Assembly: GCA_021783855.1 (NCBI GenBank)
Contig: JAJXTL010000008.1
Coordinates: 1 to 40,210 of the forward strand
Direction of reading: 5' to 3'
From: Pseudomonadota bacterium
GTDB taxonomy: Bacteria > Pseudomonadota > Gammaproteobacteria > Burkholderiales > Gallionellaceae
Length of the DNA: 40,210 nt
Shown here: positions 33,835-40,210 of the stretch, in pieces
Position numbering within the stretch: position 1 is the first letter of the stretch
How the letters are laid out: each line of letters begins with the position of its first letter
Program-made: the position numbers and the translations under genes
Notes under the pieces: generated by a model
What the model was told of the DNA's origin: nothing
Database searches by the model: none
Seen by the model: the letters and a program-made list of their open reading frames with translations, nothing else

Positions 33835-35004
33835 TTACGGCATGATTTCTACATACTCGTAAACCTCCGCGTCAATCAGCTCCTTCCTCACCTTGAGAGC
33901 TGACTTTGCAAACCATGCTTGGGGGTCATGCCTGTCGATCTCACGGCCCATGAAGCGTACCAATTCACAAATCGGCTCGACCACGTTTACCCGGTAGTGC
34001 TCGTCTTGCTTAACGTATCCCAGGTAGAGGTTCTTCATGCAATTGCCGCGACACCATGAATAGGCTTCGCAGCTGGCGCATGGCATGTCGGGATGTGGCT
34101 GCAACGGGCTCTTGTTCAGCCAGTTGCCTTGTATCTCGCCCATCTGCATACTCGCTATGTATGTCATATCAGGGCAAGGAAATATTTTGCCATCCGGCAT
34201 CACGTTGATAATGTGTGTCGAGACACGGCACTGGGTTTGACCGGCGTAGAGTTCTCTAGCGCGGTTTGGCAACACTTTGTTGCGCACGATGCCCATAATC
34301 GGAATCAACGGGTATAACTTGTCGATGCTTCGGAAAAACTTGTCGATGAGCTGAATCAGTACTGCCTTCCGCTTGTCCAGAGAGCTCCCGGAATATTGCT
34401 CGTCGGCAACGAACTGCCAGTACAGGTAATCGAAGGATTCCGCGAGTTCGTCAAGCTCCTCGAAGCTGGTGTCGGGATGTCCCCAGGTCACGCGTGCGGT
34501 GACACTGCCACCAAGCAGGCCGCGTACCTGGTTCACGTTCTTGTTCACTTGGCGCCATACGCCACGACCGCGGTAACCGTCCGTAGTCTGTTCTCCGCCA
34601 TCAATGGAAACCAGAACGTTGGATAACCTTTGCAACATCCAGTCTGGCAGACTGTCAAGCAGCGTGCCGTTTGTCTGCAATTGATAGCGAAATGACGGGA
34701 AACGTCGCATGACCATTTCCATCATTTTCCGGTTGAGGGTGGGTTCGCCGCCATAGAATGTAACGTAGATCTCCTTGCCGCCAAGGTTACGTTCGATGAA
34801 GGCGGCGAGTTGTTCAATATCGTATTTTAGTTCGGTCTGGGAGCCGAGCACCTCGCCTACGCTCATTGAACAGTAGCTGCATTTCAGGTTGCATTTGAGC
34901 GTTGTGAGGAGTTGCAGCTCTACGCGGCCGCCGACTATGGGGTCCGCATCTGACATGGGCAACTGCGTTGCTATGGGAGACAAAGTAATGGGGTAAATGG
35001 CCAT
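33835..35004 (-). CDS. Radical SAM/SPASM-domain protein
   Basis: 389-aa iron-sulfur enzyme. The radical SAM cluster site is C-x3-C-x2-C (C38, C42, C45 in LKCNLKCSYC), followed by the SAM-binding YVTFYGGEPTLN and LQTNGTLLD. The C-terminal part has a SPASM-like cysteine set: CRVSTHI, IFPCPDM, CASCEAYSWCRGNC and PICELVRF, giving extra cluster ligands as in peptide-modifying maturases and anaerobic sulfatase activators. It resembles the AF0577-type putative peptide-modifying group by recollection; unverified. AAGGA lies just before the ATG. No short precursor-peptide gene is evident within 170 nt upstream or 87 nt downstream, and no sulfatase is near, so the substrate is unknown. Confidence 0.88.
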   Translation of the reverse strand: MAIYPITLSPIATQLPMSDADPIVGGRVELQLLTTLKCNLKCSYCSMSVGEVLGSQTELKYDIEQLAAFIERNLGGKEIYVTFYGGEPTLNRKMMEMVMRRFPSFRYQLQTNGTLLDSLPDWMLQRLSNVLVSIDGGEQTTDGYRGRGVWRQVNKNVNQVRGLLGGSVTARVTWGHPDTSFEELDELAESFDYLYWQFVADEQYSGSSLDKRKAVLIQLIDKFFRSIDKLYPLIPIMGIVRNKVLPNRARELYAGQTQCRVSTHIINVMPDGKIFPCPDMTYIASMQMGEIQGNWLNKSPLQPHPDMPCASCEAYSWCRGNCMKNLYLGYVKQDEHYRVNVVEPICELVRFMGREIDRHDPQAWFAKSALKVRKELIDAEVYEYVEIMP

Positions 35005-35177
35005 ATTCCTTCTTCGCTTGGAGAGGTGAACTGCGGACGCCTACGCCTTCACTTCTCACGATTTTGCGCAAGGACTTTGACAGCGATCGATCCTGCAACG
35101 TCATGACATTTGCGCAGCCCGAAAAGAGCGCTGCAAGTTCTGCTTGCTTACCTGAATACCCGGTTTGATTATAGCTC

Positions 35178-36395
35178 TTATTTGACTGCCAGCCGCCACA
35201 GCGTGGTGAGTTCTGCTTTTCGCGCCGCGTGCAGCGGGTCGTCGGCATCAGAAACACGTGGGTGGTGAGGTTTTACATCGATTCTGCCCAGCACCTGCAA
35301 CCCCGCTGTCTCAATGAGCGCCAGCAATTCGGCGCGGGTGCGCAGCCCCAGATGCTCGGCCAGATCCGAGAGTATCAGCCAGCCCTCTCCGCCCGTTTCA
35401 AGGTGGGCGGCCAACCCGCCCAAAAATCCTTTGAGCATACGGCTGTCCGGATCGTATACCGCGTACTCCAGCGGTGAACCGGGGCGCGCAGGCACCCAGG
35501 GCGGGTTGCAGACGATCAGCGTCGCCCGCCCTTCGGGAAACAGGTCGGCTTGTATAACTTCAACCTGTGTGTTCAGCCGTGCCAGATTTTCGCGTGCGCA
35601 GGCCAAGGCGCGCGGGTCCCGATCGGTCGCGATAATGTGCTCAATGCCGCGATGCGCCAGCACGGCGGCCAGCACGCCGGTGCCGGTGCCGATATCGAAA
35701 GCGACGGAAAGCGTTCTGGTCAATTCGGGCAGGGGTGCTTCCGCCACCAGATTAACGTATTCGCCGCGCGTCGGTGCAAACACGCCGTAATGCGGATGAA
35801 TCCGGGAGCCCAGTATAGAAATTTCAACACCGTTTTTGCGCCACTCATGTGCGCTGATCAGTCCCAGCAGTTCGCGCAGCGAGGCGATGTAAGGCTCTGT
35901 GGCAGGCCCGTACGCTTCCTCACAGGCCAGACGCGCATCCGGTGCGCGGCGCAGGGGAATGCTGTGATCGCTATTGAAAGGCATAAGCAGCATCCCCAAA
36001 GTGCGTGCGCGCTGTGATCTGGCCTGGCGATGAAAATGGAATGCTTCCTTAGCTTGAAGTTCGTTTACGCGTTCGTTTGCCCCCTCTCCCTCCGGGAGAG
36101 GGTTGAGGTGAGGGAAACGTGCTTGCCCGTTGGTTGAAGAGGGGGCAGCTTTTGCTTTGCGCGGTTTTTCATCGGCACGACGCGCCATGGCTTGAAGCAA
36201 CTGGCGGGCATTCTGAAAATCCCCGCGCCACAGCAAAGCTGTACCTTCACAGGCCAGACGATATGCCGCATCCGCTGTCATGCGGTCGTCGGCAATCGCG
36301 ACTCGTTTGGGCGGCGGCGCGTTGCTTTCCGAACGCCAGCGCACGGACTGTTCGACATCGGCTTCCTGCCATGAAATAACGGGGTAATCGCTCAC
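35178..36395 (-). CDS. Class I SAM-dependent methyltransferase (N5-glutamine/RNA-MTase-like), with repeat insertion
   Basis: 405-aa cytoplasmic methyltransferase. The Rossmann core has motif I FDIGTGTGVLAAVLA (about 233-247), the acidic end of strand 2 (IIATDRDPRAL), and motif IV CNPPWVPA (N-P-P-W), typical of enzymes that methylate planar nitrogens (glutamine, adenine, guanine). HPHYGVFAPTRGEYVNLV precedes it. The N-terminal 130 residues form a separate helical region. Residues about 93-110 (FPHLNPLPEGEGANERV) come from a palindromic repeat (36066-36119). The start is GTG, and repeat D begins 3 nt upstream, so no ribosome site is visible. A nearby RIO1/GTPase block lies upstream on the same strand. 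Substrate unknown. Confidence 0.85.
   Translation of the reverse strand: MSDYPVISWQEADVEQSVRWRSESNAPPPKRVAIADDRMTADAAYRLACEGTALLWRGDFQNARQLLQAMARRADEKPRKAKAAPSSTNGQARFPHLNPLPEGEGANERVNELQAKEAFHFHRQARSQRARTLGMLLMPFNSDHSIPLRRAPDARLACEEAYGPATEPYIASLRELLGLISAHEWRKNGVEISILGSRIHPHYGVFAPTRGEYVNLVAEAPLPELTRTLSVAFDIGTGTGVLAAVLAHRGIEHIIATDRDPRALACARENLARLNTQVEVIQADLFPEGRATLIVCNPPWVPARPGSPLEYAVYDPDSRMLKGFLGGLAAHLETGGEGWLILSDLAEHLGLRTRAELLALIETAGLQVLGRIDVKPHHPRVSDADDPLHAARKAELTTLWRLAVK
36066..36119 (-). repeat. In-frame palindromic repeat inside the methyltransferase gene
   Basis: Contains CCTCTCCC-TCC-GGGAGAGG (36083-36101) next to CGTTTCCCTCACC (read on the - strand), motifs shared with copies A and D, and a GAACG end. 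It is a shorter relative of the same repeat family. It is translated as HLNPLPEGEG, a peptide string often seen where such repeats are translated. Confidence 0.8.
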
Positions 36396-36397
36396 TT

Positions 36398-36510
36398 AAC
36401 GATCATGGCAAGAAAGCCATCCATGATAAAACATGCCATGATCGTTCCCTCACCCCCGTTCTCCCTCTCCCTGAGGGCGAGGGATAAGGTTCGTTGCTGT
36501 GCGAGTTTCA
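36398..36510 (+). repeat. Structured repeat, copy D, between the methyltransferase and RIO1 genes
   Basis: 113-bp short form. AACGATCATGGCA and TGCCATGATCGTT (36398-36443) form a perfect 13-bp stem; then TTCCCTCACCCCC, CCCTCTCCCTGAGGGCGAGGG (a second stem), and the end GCGAGTTTCAT. It lacks the core hairpin of A-C. It fills the gap exactly: 2 nt from the methyltransferase GTG and 2 nt from the RIO1 stop. The strong first stem may limit transcription read-through. Confidence 0.85.
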
Positions 36511-36512
36511 TA

Positions 36513-37373
36513 TTATCTGCCTTCTTCGCGCTTGATCTGCTGATAGCGTAATTTGGCTTCGTGATCGTCGCGGGCAGAGGTGATTTCACGCATTACGGAA
36601 TACACGTCGGCGGCCTTCTTGTTTTCTTTAAAGCGACCGGTGAGCGCCGTGTCGGGCAGCAGTTCGCCGCGCTGGTAAATCGCCCAGATTTCGCGGGCGT
36701 ACTGTGTCTCTTTGAGTTCGGGTGCGAACTGCGCGAAATAATTGGCCAGGTTGTCAACGTCCCGCTCCAGCATGCGGCTGGCGTTATTGTTGGCGGCAGC
36801 GTCCACCGCCTGCGGCAAATCGATGATGACAGGTCCCTGCGCGTCGACAAGTATGTTGAACTCGGACAGATCGCCATGCACAATGCCGGCGCACAGCATC
36901 AGCACCACTTCGCGTATCAGCCTGGCGTGAAAATCCCGCGCCTGCTCGGCTGTCAGTTCCAGATCGTTGAGTCTGGGCGCCGCCGCACCATTTTCATCCG
37001 TCACCAGTTCCATCAGCAGCACGCCCTCGTAAAAGCCGAAAGGGTGCGGCACGCGCACGCCGGCCGCGGCCAGCTTGTACAAGGCATCGACTTCGGAACG
37101 TTGCCAGGCCGATTCCTGCTCTTGCCTGCCATAGCGCGAGCCTTTTTCCATCGCGCGCGCCTGGCGGCTGTTTTTGACCTTGCGTCCTTCGGTGTAGTGT
37201 ACCGCCTGATGAAAGCCGCGCTGATTGGCTTCCTTGTAGACTTTTGCGCAGCGAACCTCATCTCCGCACTGCACGACATACACGGTGGCTTCCTTGCCGC
37301 TCATCAGCTGGCGCAACACCGCATCGACGAGACCGTCTTCGACCAGCGGCAGGATACGTTTCGGCGTTTTCAT
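36513..37373 (-). CDS. RIO1-family atypical serine kinase
   Basis: 286-aa protein kinase-like protein. Lysine of the ATP site is K44 in CAKVYKEA after the short G-loop MSGKEATVYVV. The RIO-specific flexible loop is the basic stretch RKVKNSRQARAMEKGSRYG near 64-82. Catalytic motifs: HGDLSEFNIL (D168, N173) and IIDLPQAVD (metal-binding D185). Length fits the bacterial RIO1 group (PA4780-like), whose targets are not well known. It sits 3 nt after the YlqF-type GTPase gene stop, the two likely co-transcribed, suggesting a link with ribosome assembly as for archaeal/eukaryotic RIO proteins; that link is inference. Confidence 0.9.
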   Translation of the reverse strand: MKTPKRILPLVEDGLVDAVLRQLMSGKEATVYVVQCGDEVRCAKVYKEANQRGFHQAVHYTEGRKVKNSRQARAMEKGSRYGRQEQESAWQRSEVDALYKLAAAGVRVPHPFGFYEGVLLMELVTDENGAAAPRLNDLELTAEQARDFHARLIREVVLMLCAGIVHGDLSEFNILVDAQGPVIIDLPQAVDAAANNNASRMLERDVDNLANYFAQFAPELKETQYAREIWAIYQRGELLPDTALTGRFKENKKAADVYSVMREITSARDDHEAKLRYQQIKREEGR

Positions 37374-37376
37374 GGT

Positions 37377-38303
37377 TTATTCATTTTCATCGGATTCACC
37401 GCGCAAGGAATGCACGCGCGGTTTGACGGGGTTTTCCAGCGCGTCCTTGATCATGGCTTCGCGCGACGCGGGCGATTCCAGACTGATGCGGCCCAGTTTT
37501 CCGGCGCGAAATTCGGTCAGCAGGATGATGGAGGCCTTTTCAAGATCCAGTTCTGCACCACGACCCTTGATCAGACAGCCGCGCCTTTTTGCCACCGCTT
37601 CGATCACGTCGACGCCGTCCATCCCGGCAGTATCGAAGCCGAAGCGCTCAGCAAGCCGTTCCGGACAGCGCGCCAGCAGGTTATCAGCCAGATGTTCGGC
37701 GATTTCCTCCTCGATGACCGCGTTGCGGCCGATCGCGTGGATCGCGGCGAGCATGAAGCCGTCCTCCTCATATTCGATCTTGGGCCACATCAGGCCGGGC
37801 GAGTCGGTCAGCGTCATCTGGTCGTTGATCTTGTGGCACTGCTGCGATTTGGTCACCGCCGGTTCGTCGCCGACATTGGCGACACGCCGACCCAGCAGCA
37901 TGTTCATCAGCGTGGATTTGCCGACGTTGGGGATGCCCATGATCATCAGGCGCAACGGTTTGTGCGTGCTGTCGCGGTGCGGCGCCAGCGGCTGGCACAG
38001 CTTTGGCACTTTTGCCGCGTCGCTTGGGCTTTTGCAGGAGAGCGCTACGGCCTTGACGCCCGGCTGGCGGTTGTAAAAATCCAGCCATTGGGTCGTGGTG
38101 GCCGGGTCTGCCAGATCGATCTTGTTGAGGATTTTGAGGCACGGGCGCTGGCGGTGTTCGCGCAGCTCCCGGATCATCGGGTTGCAACTCGCTTCGGGCG
38201 CGCGCGCATCCAGCACTTCGACGATGACGTCGGTGAACTCCATTGTCTCGCCGGCCTTGCGGCGGGCGGAGGTCATATGACCGGGAAACCATTGTATTGC
38301 CAT
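37377..38303 (-). CDS. ylqF: Circularly permuted ribosome-assembly GTPase (YlqF/RbgA type)
   Basis: 308-aa GTPase with permuted motifs: G4 NKID (60-63), G1 GIPNVGKSTLMN (123-134), and G3 DSPG (167-170) in TLTDSPGLMWP. The N-terminus IQWFPGHMTSARRKAGE is the YlqF hallmark that docks on the ribosome, and VIVEVLDARAPEAS carries the G5-like region. YlqF/RbgA proteins help late maturation of the 50S subunit. The next gene on the strand is a RIO1-like kinase. ATG at 38303 fits the family start. Confidence 0.93.
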   Translation of the reverse strand: MAIQWFPGHMTSARRKAGETMEFTDVIVEVLDARAPEASCNPMIRELREHRQRPCLKILNKIDLADPATTTQWLDFYNRQPGVKAVALSCKSPSDAAKVPKLCQPLAPHRDSTHKPLRLMIMGIPNVGKSTLMNMLLGRRVANVGDEPAVTKSQQCHKINDQMTLTDSPGLMWPKIEYEEDGFMLAAIHAIGRNAVIEEEIAEHLADNLLARCPERLAERFGFDTAGMDGVDVIEAVAKRRGCLIKGRGAELDLEKASIILLTEFRAGKLGRISLESPASREAMIKDALENPVKPRVHSLRGESDENE

Positions 38304-38370
38304 GTAAACCTCTATAAATTCATTTTTATGGCGAGTCGCGGTGTCGCGTGCTCGCTCATTTCTGTGCGTA

Positions 38371-38399
38371 GCGGTCGCAGCTTTTGCTGCGGGAACCGC
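38371..38399. repeat. Hairpin in the gap between rsuA and the YlqF-type gene
   Basis: GCGGT and ACCGC outer arms enclose GCAGC-TTTT-GCTGC. The 238-nt gap around it has no gene and no other strong structure. The motif CTGCGCGGCTCCTTGCGCC near 38502 looks like degenerate palindromic repeat sequence. Confidence 0.55.
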
Positions 38400-38541
38400 A
38401 CGGCCTACTCCTTGCGGGTGCGTCTATCAACCTGATATGTAGCTACGTCTTAAATTTGCCCTATAAAGCCTTCGCAGAAACTTACGTTTTCTCGTCATTC
38501 GCTGCGCGGCTCCTTGCGCCTCATCCCTAAAATCTGAATTT

Positions 38542-39276
38542 CTAGAGATTTACACCTACAAAAGGCGGGGCAAGTTTCGCCAGTTGTGCCGCATCCAGAT
38601 AACACCACTCGCCTTGCGCAAGATTCAACTCGGCCAGTTTCAGATTGCCGATCTGCGAACGGTTGAGCGCGGTGCAATGATTGCCGGCTGCCGCCAGCAT
38701 GCGCTTGACCTGATGATATTTGCCCTGCTCCAGCACAATTTCGAGATGATGCGCATCCAGCATCCGGCAGGTTTGCGCCGCCAGCGTGCCAGGTTCGTCG
38801 TGCAGTTTCACGCCATTTAACAGCCGTACTATCAACTCTTCCGTCACCGGATCATGGGTGGTGGCGACATACACCTTGGGCACATGATGTTTGGGGGAGG
38901 ACTGGGTGTGGATAAACGCGCCGTCATCGGACATCAGCAACAGCCCCGTGGTGTCGTGATCGAGACGACCGACAGGCTGCACATCGCGCAGCGTGAACTG
39001 ATCCGGCAGGATAGTCAGCACACCGGGGTGATGACTGGGCTTTCTGGAACATTCGAAATTGGCTGGTTTGTTCAGCGCGATATATACCTGATGGCGAAAC
39101 GTATGTGGTTCGCCGAAAACCGTGAACTCCAGTCCGTCCGTTTCAATTTGCGTATTCGTGTCGGTGTAAGGCATTCCTTTGATACCGACATCGCCCGAGA
39201 GGATCAGGTGACGGCACCATTTGCGCGTGCCAAAACCCTGCGTATGCAGGATGCGATCCAGTGTTAATTTACTCAT
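38542..39276 (-). CDS. rsuA: 16S rRNA pseudouridine synthase (RsuA type)
   Basis: 244-aa enzyme forming pseudouridine in small-subunit rRNA (U516 in E. coli numbering for RsuA). An N-terminal S4-like domain (MSKLTLDRILHTQGFGTRKW) is followed by IALNKPANFECSRKPSH and the catalytic motif GRLDHDTTGLLLMSDDG with D106. C-terminal EQGKYHQVKRMLAAAGNHCTALNRSQIG is the RsuA/RluBEF signature. RluF and RluB are related alternatives, but the small size and the VGRLDHDTTG plus KYHQVKRML blocks favour RsuA. It stands alone on the - strand, next to the AT-rich region that starts after 39290. Confidence 0.88.
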   Translation of the reverse strand: MSKLTLDRILHTQGFGTRKWCRHLILSGDVGIKGMPYTDTNTQIETDGLEFTVFGEPHTFRHQVYIALNKPANFECSRKPSHHPGVLTILPDQFTLRDVQPVGRLDHDTTGLLLMSDDGAFIHTQSSPKHHVPKVYVATTHDPVTEELIVRLLNGVKLHDEPGTLAAQTCRMLDAHHLEIVLEQGKYHQVKRMLAAAGNHCTALNRSQIGNLKLAELNLAQGEWCYLDAAQLAKLAPPFVGVNL

Positions 39277-39308
39277 GGTGCGATTTTAACAGAATCAAGG
39301 ACATGCAA

Positions 39309-39336
39309 AGTGGTAAGTAGTGAGTGGTAAGTGGGA
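39309..39336. repeat. Heptad array at the edge of the AT-rich region
   Basis: Four units in register: AGTGGTA, AGTAGTG, AGTGGTA, AGTGGGA. Same family as 7154-7181 and 24089-24223. It lies upstream of rsuA and marks the change to lower GC content. Confidence 0.85.
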
Positions 39337-39398
39337 AGGTGCATCCGGTTTGCGGTATCAGGGGGGAGGGCGAAACTCACAGATCGCGTTATGAAAAT

Positions 39399-39435
39399 AA
39401 CCGGATATTGGAAGTCTGAGTCCAGCCGGTTTTTT
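39399..39435 (+). terminator. Terminator-like hairpin before the DUF262 gene
   Basis: AACCGG (39399-39404) and CCGGTT (39426-39431), with an inner TGGA/TCCA pairing, form a stem followed by TTTT. It could stop + strand transcription, though no + strand gene lies just upstream. The 262-nt gap (39277-39538) holds this, a heptad array and nothing else I can assign. Confidence 0.5.
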
Positions 39436-39544
39436 CAAAATATATCAATGAAAGCATATTGCTGGTAAATTGCGAGGTATGGAATTAGAGCCCCCCGTGT
39501 TGTTAATTGGACGGGGTAAATAGTTTGCCGTAAATGAGGTGTCG

Positions 39545-40126
39545 ATGAAAACAGAACTTTTTACAGTATCGAAGATTTTTACTGAGACTTTATTTCGCAT
39601 ACCAGATTATCAACGTGGATATGCATGGCAATTAGAACATCTAAATGACTTTTGGCTCGATCTGGAACAAATTAATGGAGAAGAGTTGCACTACACAGGA
39701 GTTCTAACACTTGAATCTGTCCCAGATACATCATGGGCGCAATGGGATGAAGATCGATGGATCATCAAGTCTCGCCGATATAAGCCTTACTATGTGGTTG
39801 ATGGGCAGCAACGACTGACAACTATAGTTATTTTATTAACTGCCATAATTGAAGCTAGTGATCACACACCGCTAAATTTCACTCCTATTGATGACATACG
39901 TCGTAAGTATATTTACGATTCAAAACTTGAGAGTGGTCAAGTTAGATCATATATTTTTGGTTATGAAAAAGACAATCCCAGCTATGAGTTTTTGAAGAAA
40001 AGAATATTTCTTGAAGATTCAAGCCGTCATGCACCAGATGAGGATACGATCTACACAAAGAATTTAACTGTTGCAAAAGATTTTTTTATTAAGGGCGCGC
40101 TCAAAAACCAAGTGCAACATTTTTAG
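39545..40126 (+). pseudogene. DUF262 (GmrS/ParB-like) protein, truncated by an IS element
   Basis: N-terminal part of a DUF262 protein: IPDYQRGYAWQLEHLNDFW and the signature VVDGQQRLTTIVILLTAI (DGQQR). This ParB/Srx-like domain is known from GmrSD-type type IV restriction enzymes and related phage-defence proteins, which usually run 500-700 aa and often end in a DUF1524 nuclease domain. The frame stops after about 193 residues in sequence belonging to the IS left end (from about 40113). ATG at 39545 is chosen because GAGG lies 5 nt upstream. Base composition is clearly more AT-rich than the genes to the left, suggesting transfer. The rest of the gene may lie beyond the IS, outside the window. 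Confidence 0.85.
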
Positions 40127-40210
40127 AGGAAAATGTTGCATGGGAAAAATATACAAGCAGATGAGTATCGAAGAGAGAACGATGATCCAGACGCAGTTAT
40201 CAATGGGGAT
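40113..40210 (+). mobile_element. Left end of an IS30-family element (partial)
   Basis: Begins at or near TGCAACATTTT (40113-40123), which pairs perfectly with AAAATGTTGCA (40130-40140) across a 6-nt loop holding the ribosome site AGAGGA. The transposase ATG (40140) overlaps the stem. The inner and right ends are outside the window, so the target duplication cannot be checked. Confidence 0.75.
40140..40210 (+). CDS. IS30-family transposase, N-terminal fragment (runs off the window)
   Basis: The first 23 residues read MGKIYKQMSIEERTMIQTQL and SMG; the pattern YKQ-(L/M)-S-x-EER-x-x-I-x-x is the start of the IS30 transposase DNA-binding helix-turn-helix. The frame is open to the last base. The start codon lies at the 3' edge of an 11-bp inverted repeat, which could hide it when read-through transcription enters the element. 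Only the N-terminus is seen, so the assignment rests on a short stretch. Confidence 0.75.
   Translation, partial: MGKIYKQMSIEERTMIQTQLSMG

Noticed and set aside
34814..35257. 147-aa frame overlapping the start of the radical SAM gene, considered as a precursor peptide
   Set aside because: Most of it overlaps the radical SAM gene in another frame; there is no leader-like or core-like peptide pattern.
36561..38435. 624-aa open frame on the + strand across the RIO1 and YlqF-type genes
   Set aside because: Antisense to two well-supported genes; rich in His, Arg and Gln as expected for a shadow of GC-rich coding DNA; no recognisable domain.

Overview
The window is GC-rich proteobacterial chromosome. 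Gene content and order (gatC divergent from mreB, an mreBCD-mrdA-rodA-rlpA block, WaaA, an adenosine-kinase-like PfkB protein, a glycine riboswitch ahead of gcvTHP) point to a betaproteobacterium, most likely Nitrosomonadales/Gallionellaceae. That placement is an inference from gene content; no rRNA is present. I saw no tRNA, rRNA or CRISPR array.

Layout. 1-11565 is a cell-surface polysaccharide/LPS region: a family-4 glycosyltransferase, an O-antigen-ligase-like membrane protein and a family-2 glycosyltransferase (+ strand); then on the - strand two tandem AlgX/AlgJ-like SGNH proteins, an MBOAT O-acyltransferase and an OafA-type acyltransferase with a C-terminal SGNH domain; then apaH and waaA (+). 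11920-14529 (-) holds a glycine-zipper lipoprotein, a PfkB kinase, tpx and a ParE-type toxin/antitoxin pair. 14760-19690 (-) is the gcvT-gcvH-gcvP operon behind a promoter, a tandem glycine riboswitch and an intrinsic terminator. 19696-22949 (-) is gatCAB. 23033-29652 (+) is the rod-shape operon mreB-mreC-mreD-mrdA-rodA-rlpA. 29847-33747 (+) is an OmpR/TctE-type two-component pair and an N-acetylglutaminylglutamine-type amidotransferase. 33835-39276 (-) holds a radical SAM/SPASM protein, a methyltransferase, a RIO1-like kinase, a YlqF-type GTPase and RsuA. From about 39300 the sequence becomes AT-rich: a DUF262 gene is cut short by the left end of an IS30-family element that runs off the window.

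The most unusual aspect is repeats remodelling genes and regulatory RNA. (1) A modular, multi-hairpin repeat family occurs at 351-552, 5647-5900, 11605-11850 and 36398-36510, with a related piece at 36066-36119. One copy sits in frame inside a glycosyltransferase, bounded by AACG on both sides and adding exactly 66 codons. (2) The central 55-61-nt hairpin module of that family also forms the tip of the P3 arm of the second glycine aptamer; the four copies of this hairpin differ in arm sequence yet keep pairing. (3) Arrays of 7-bp tandem repeats (GGATTGA, AGTGGKA/ACTTACC, TTGATAA and TCGTTAG types) lie at six or more loci, including the 5' regions of gcvP and mreC, where no Shine-Dalgarno sequence is visible. 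(4) Other short repeats are translated in frame inside gatB, the MBOAT gene and the methyltransferase gene.
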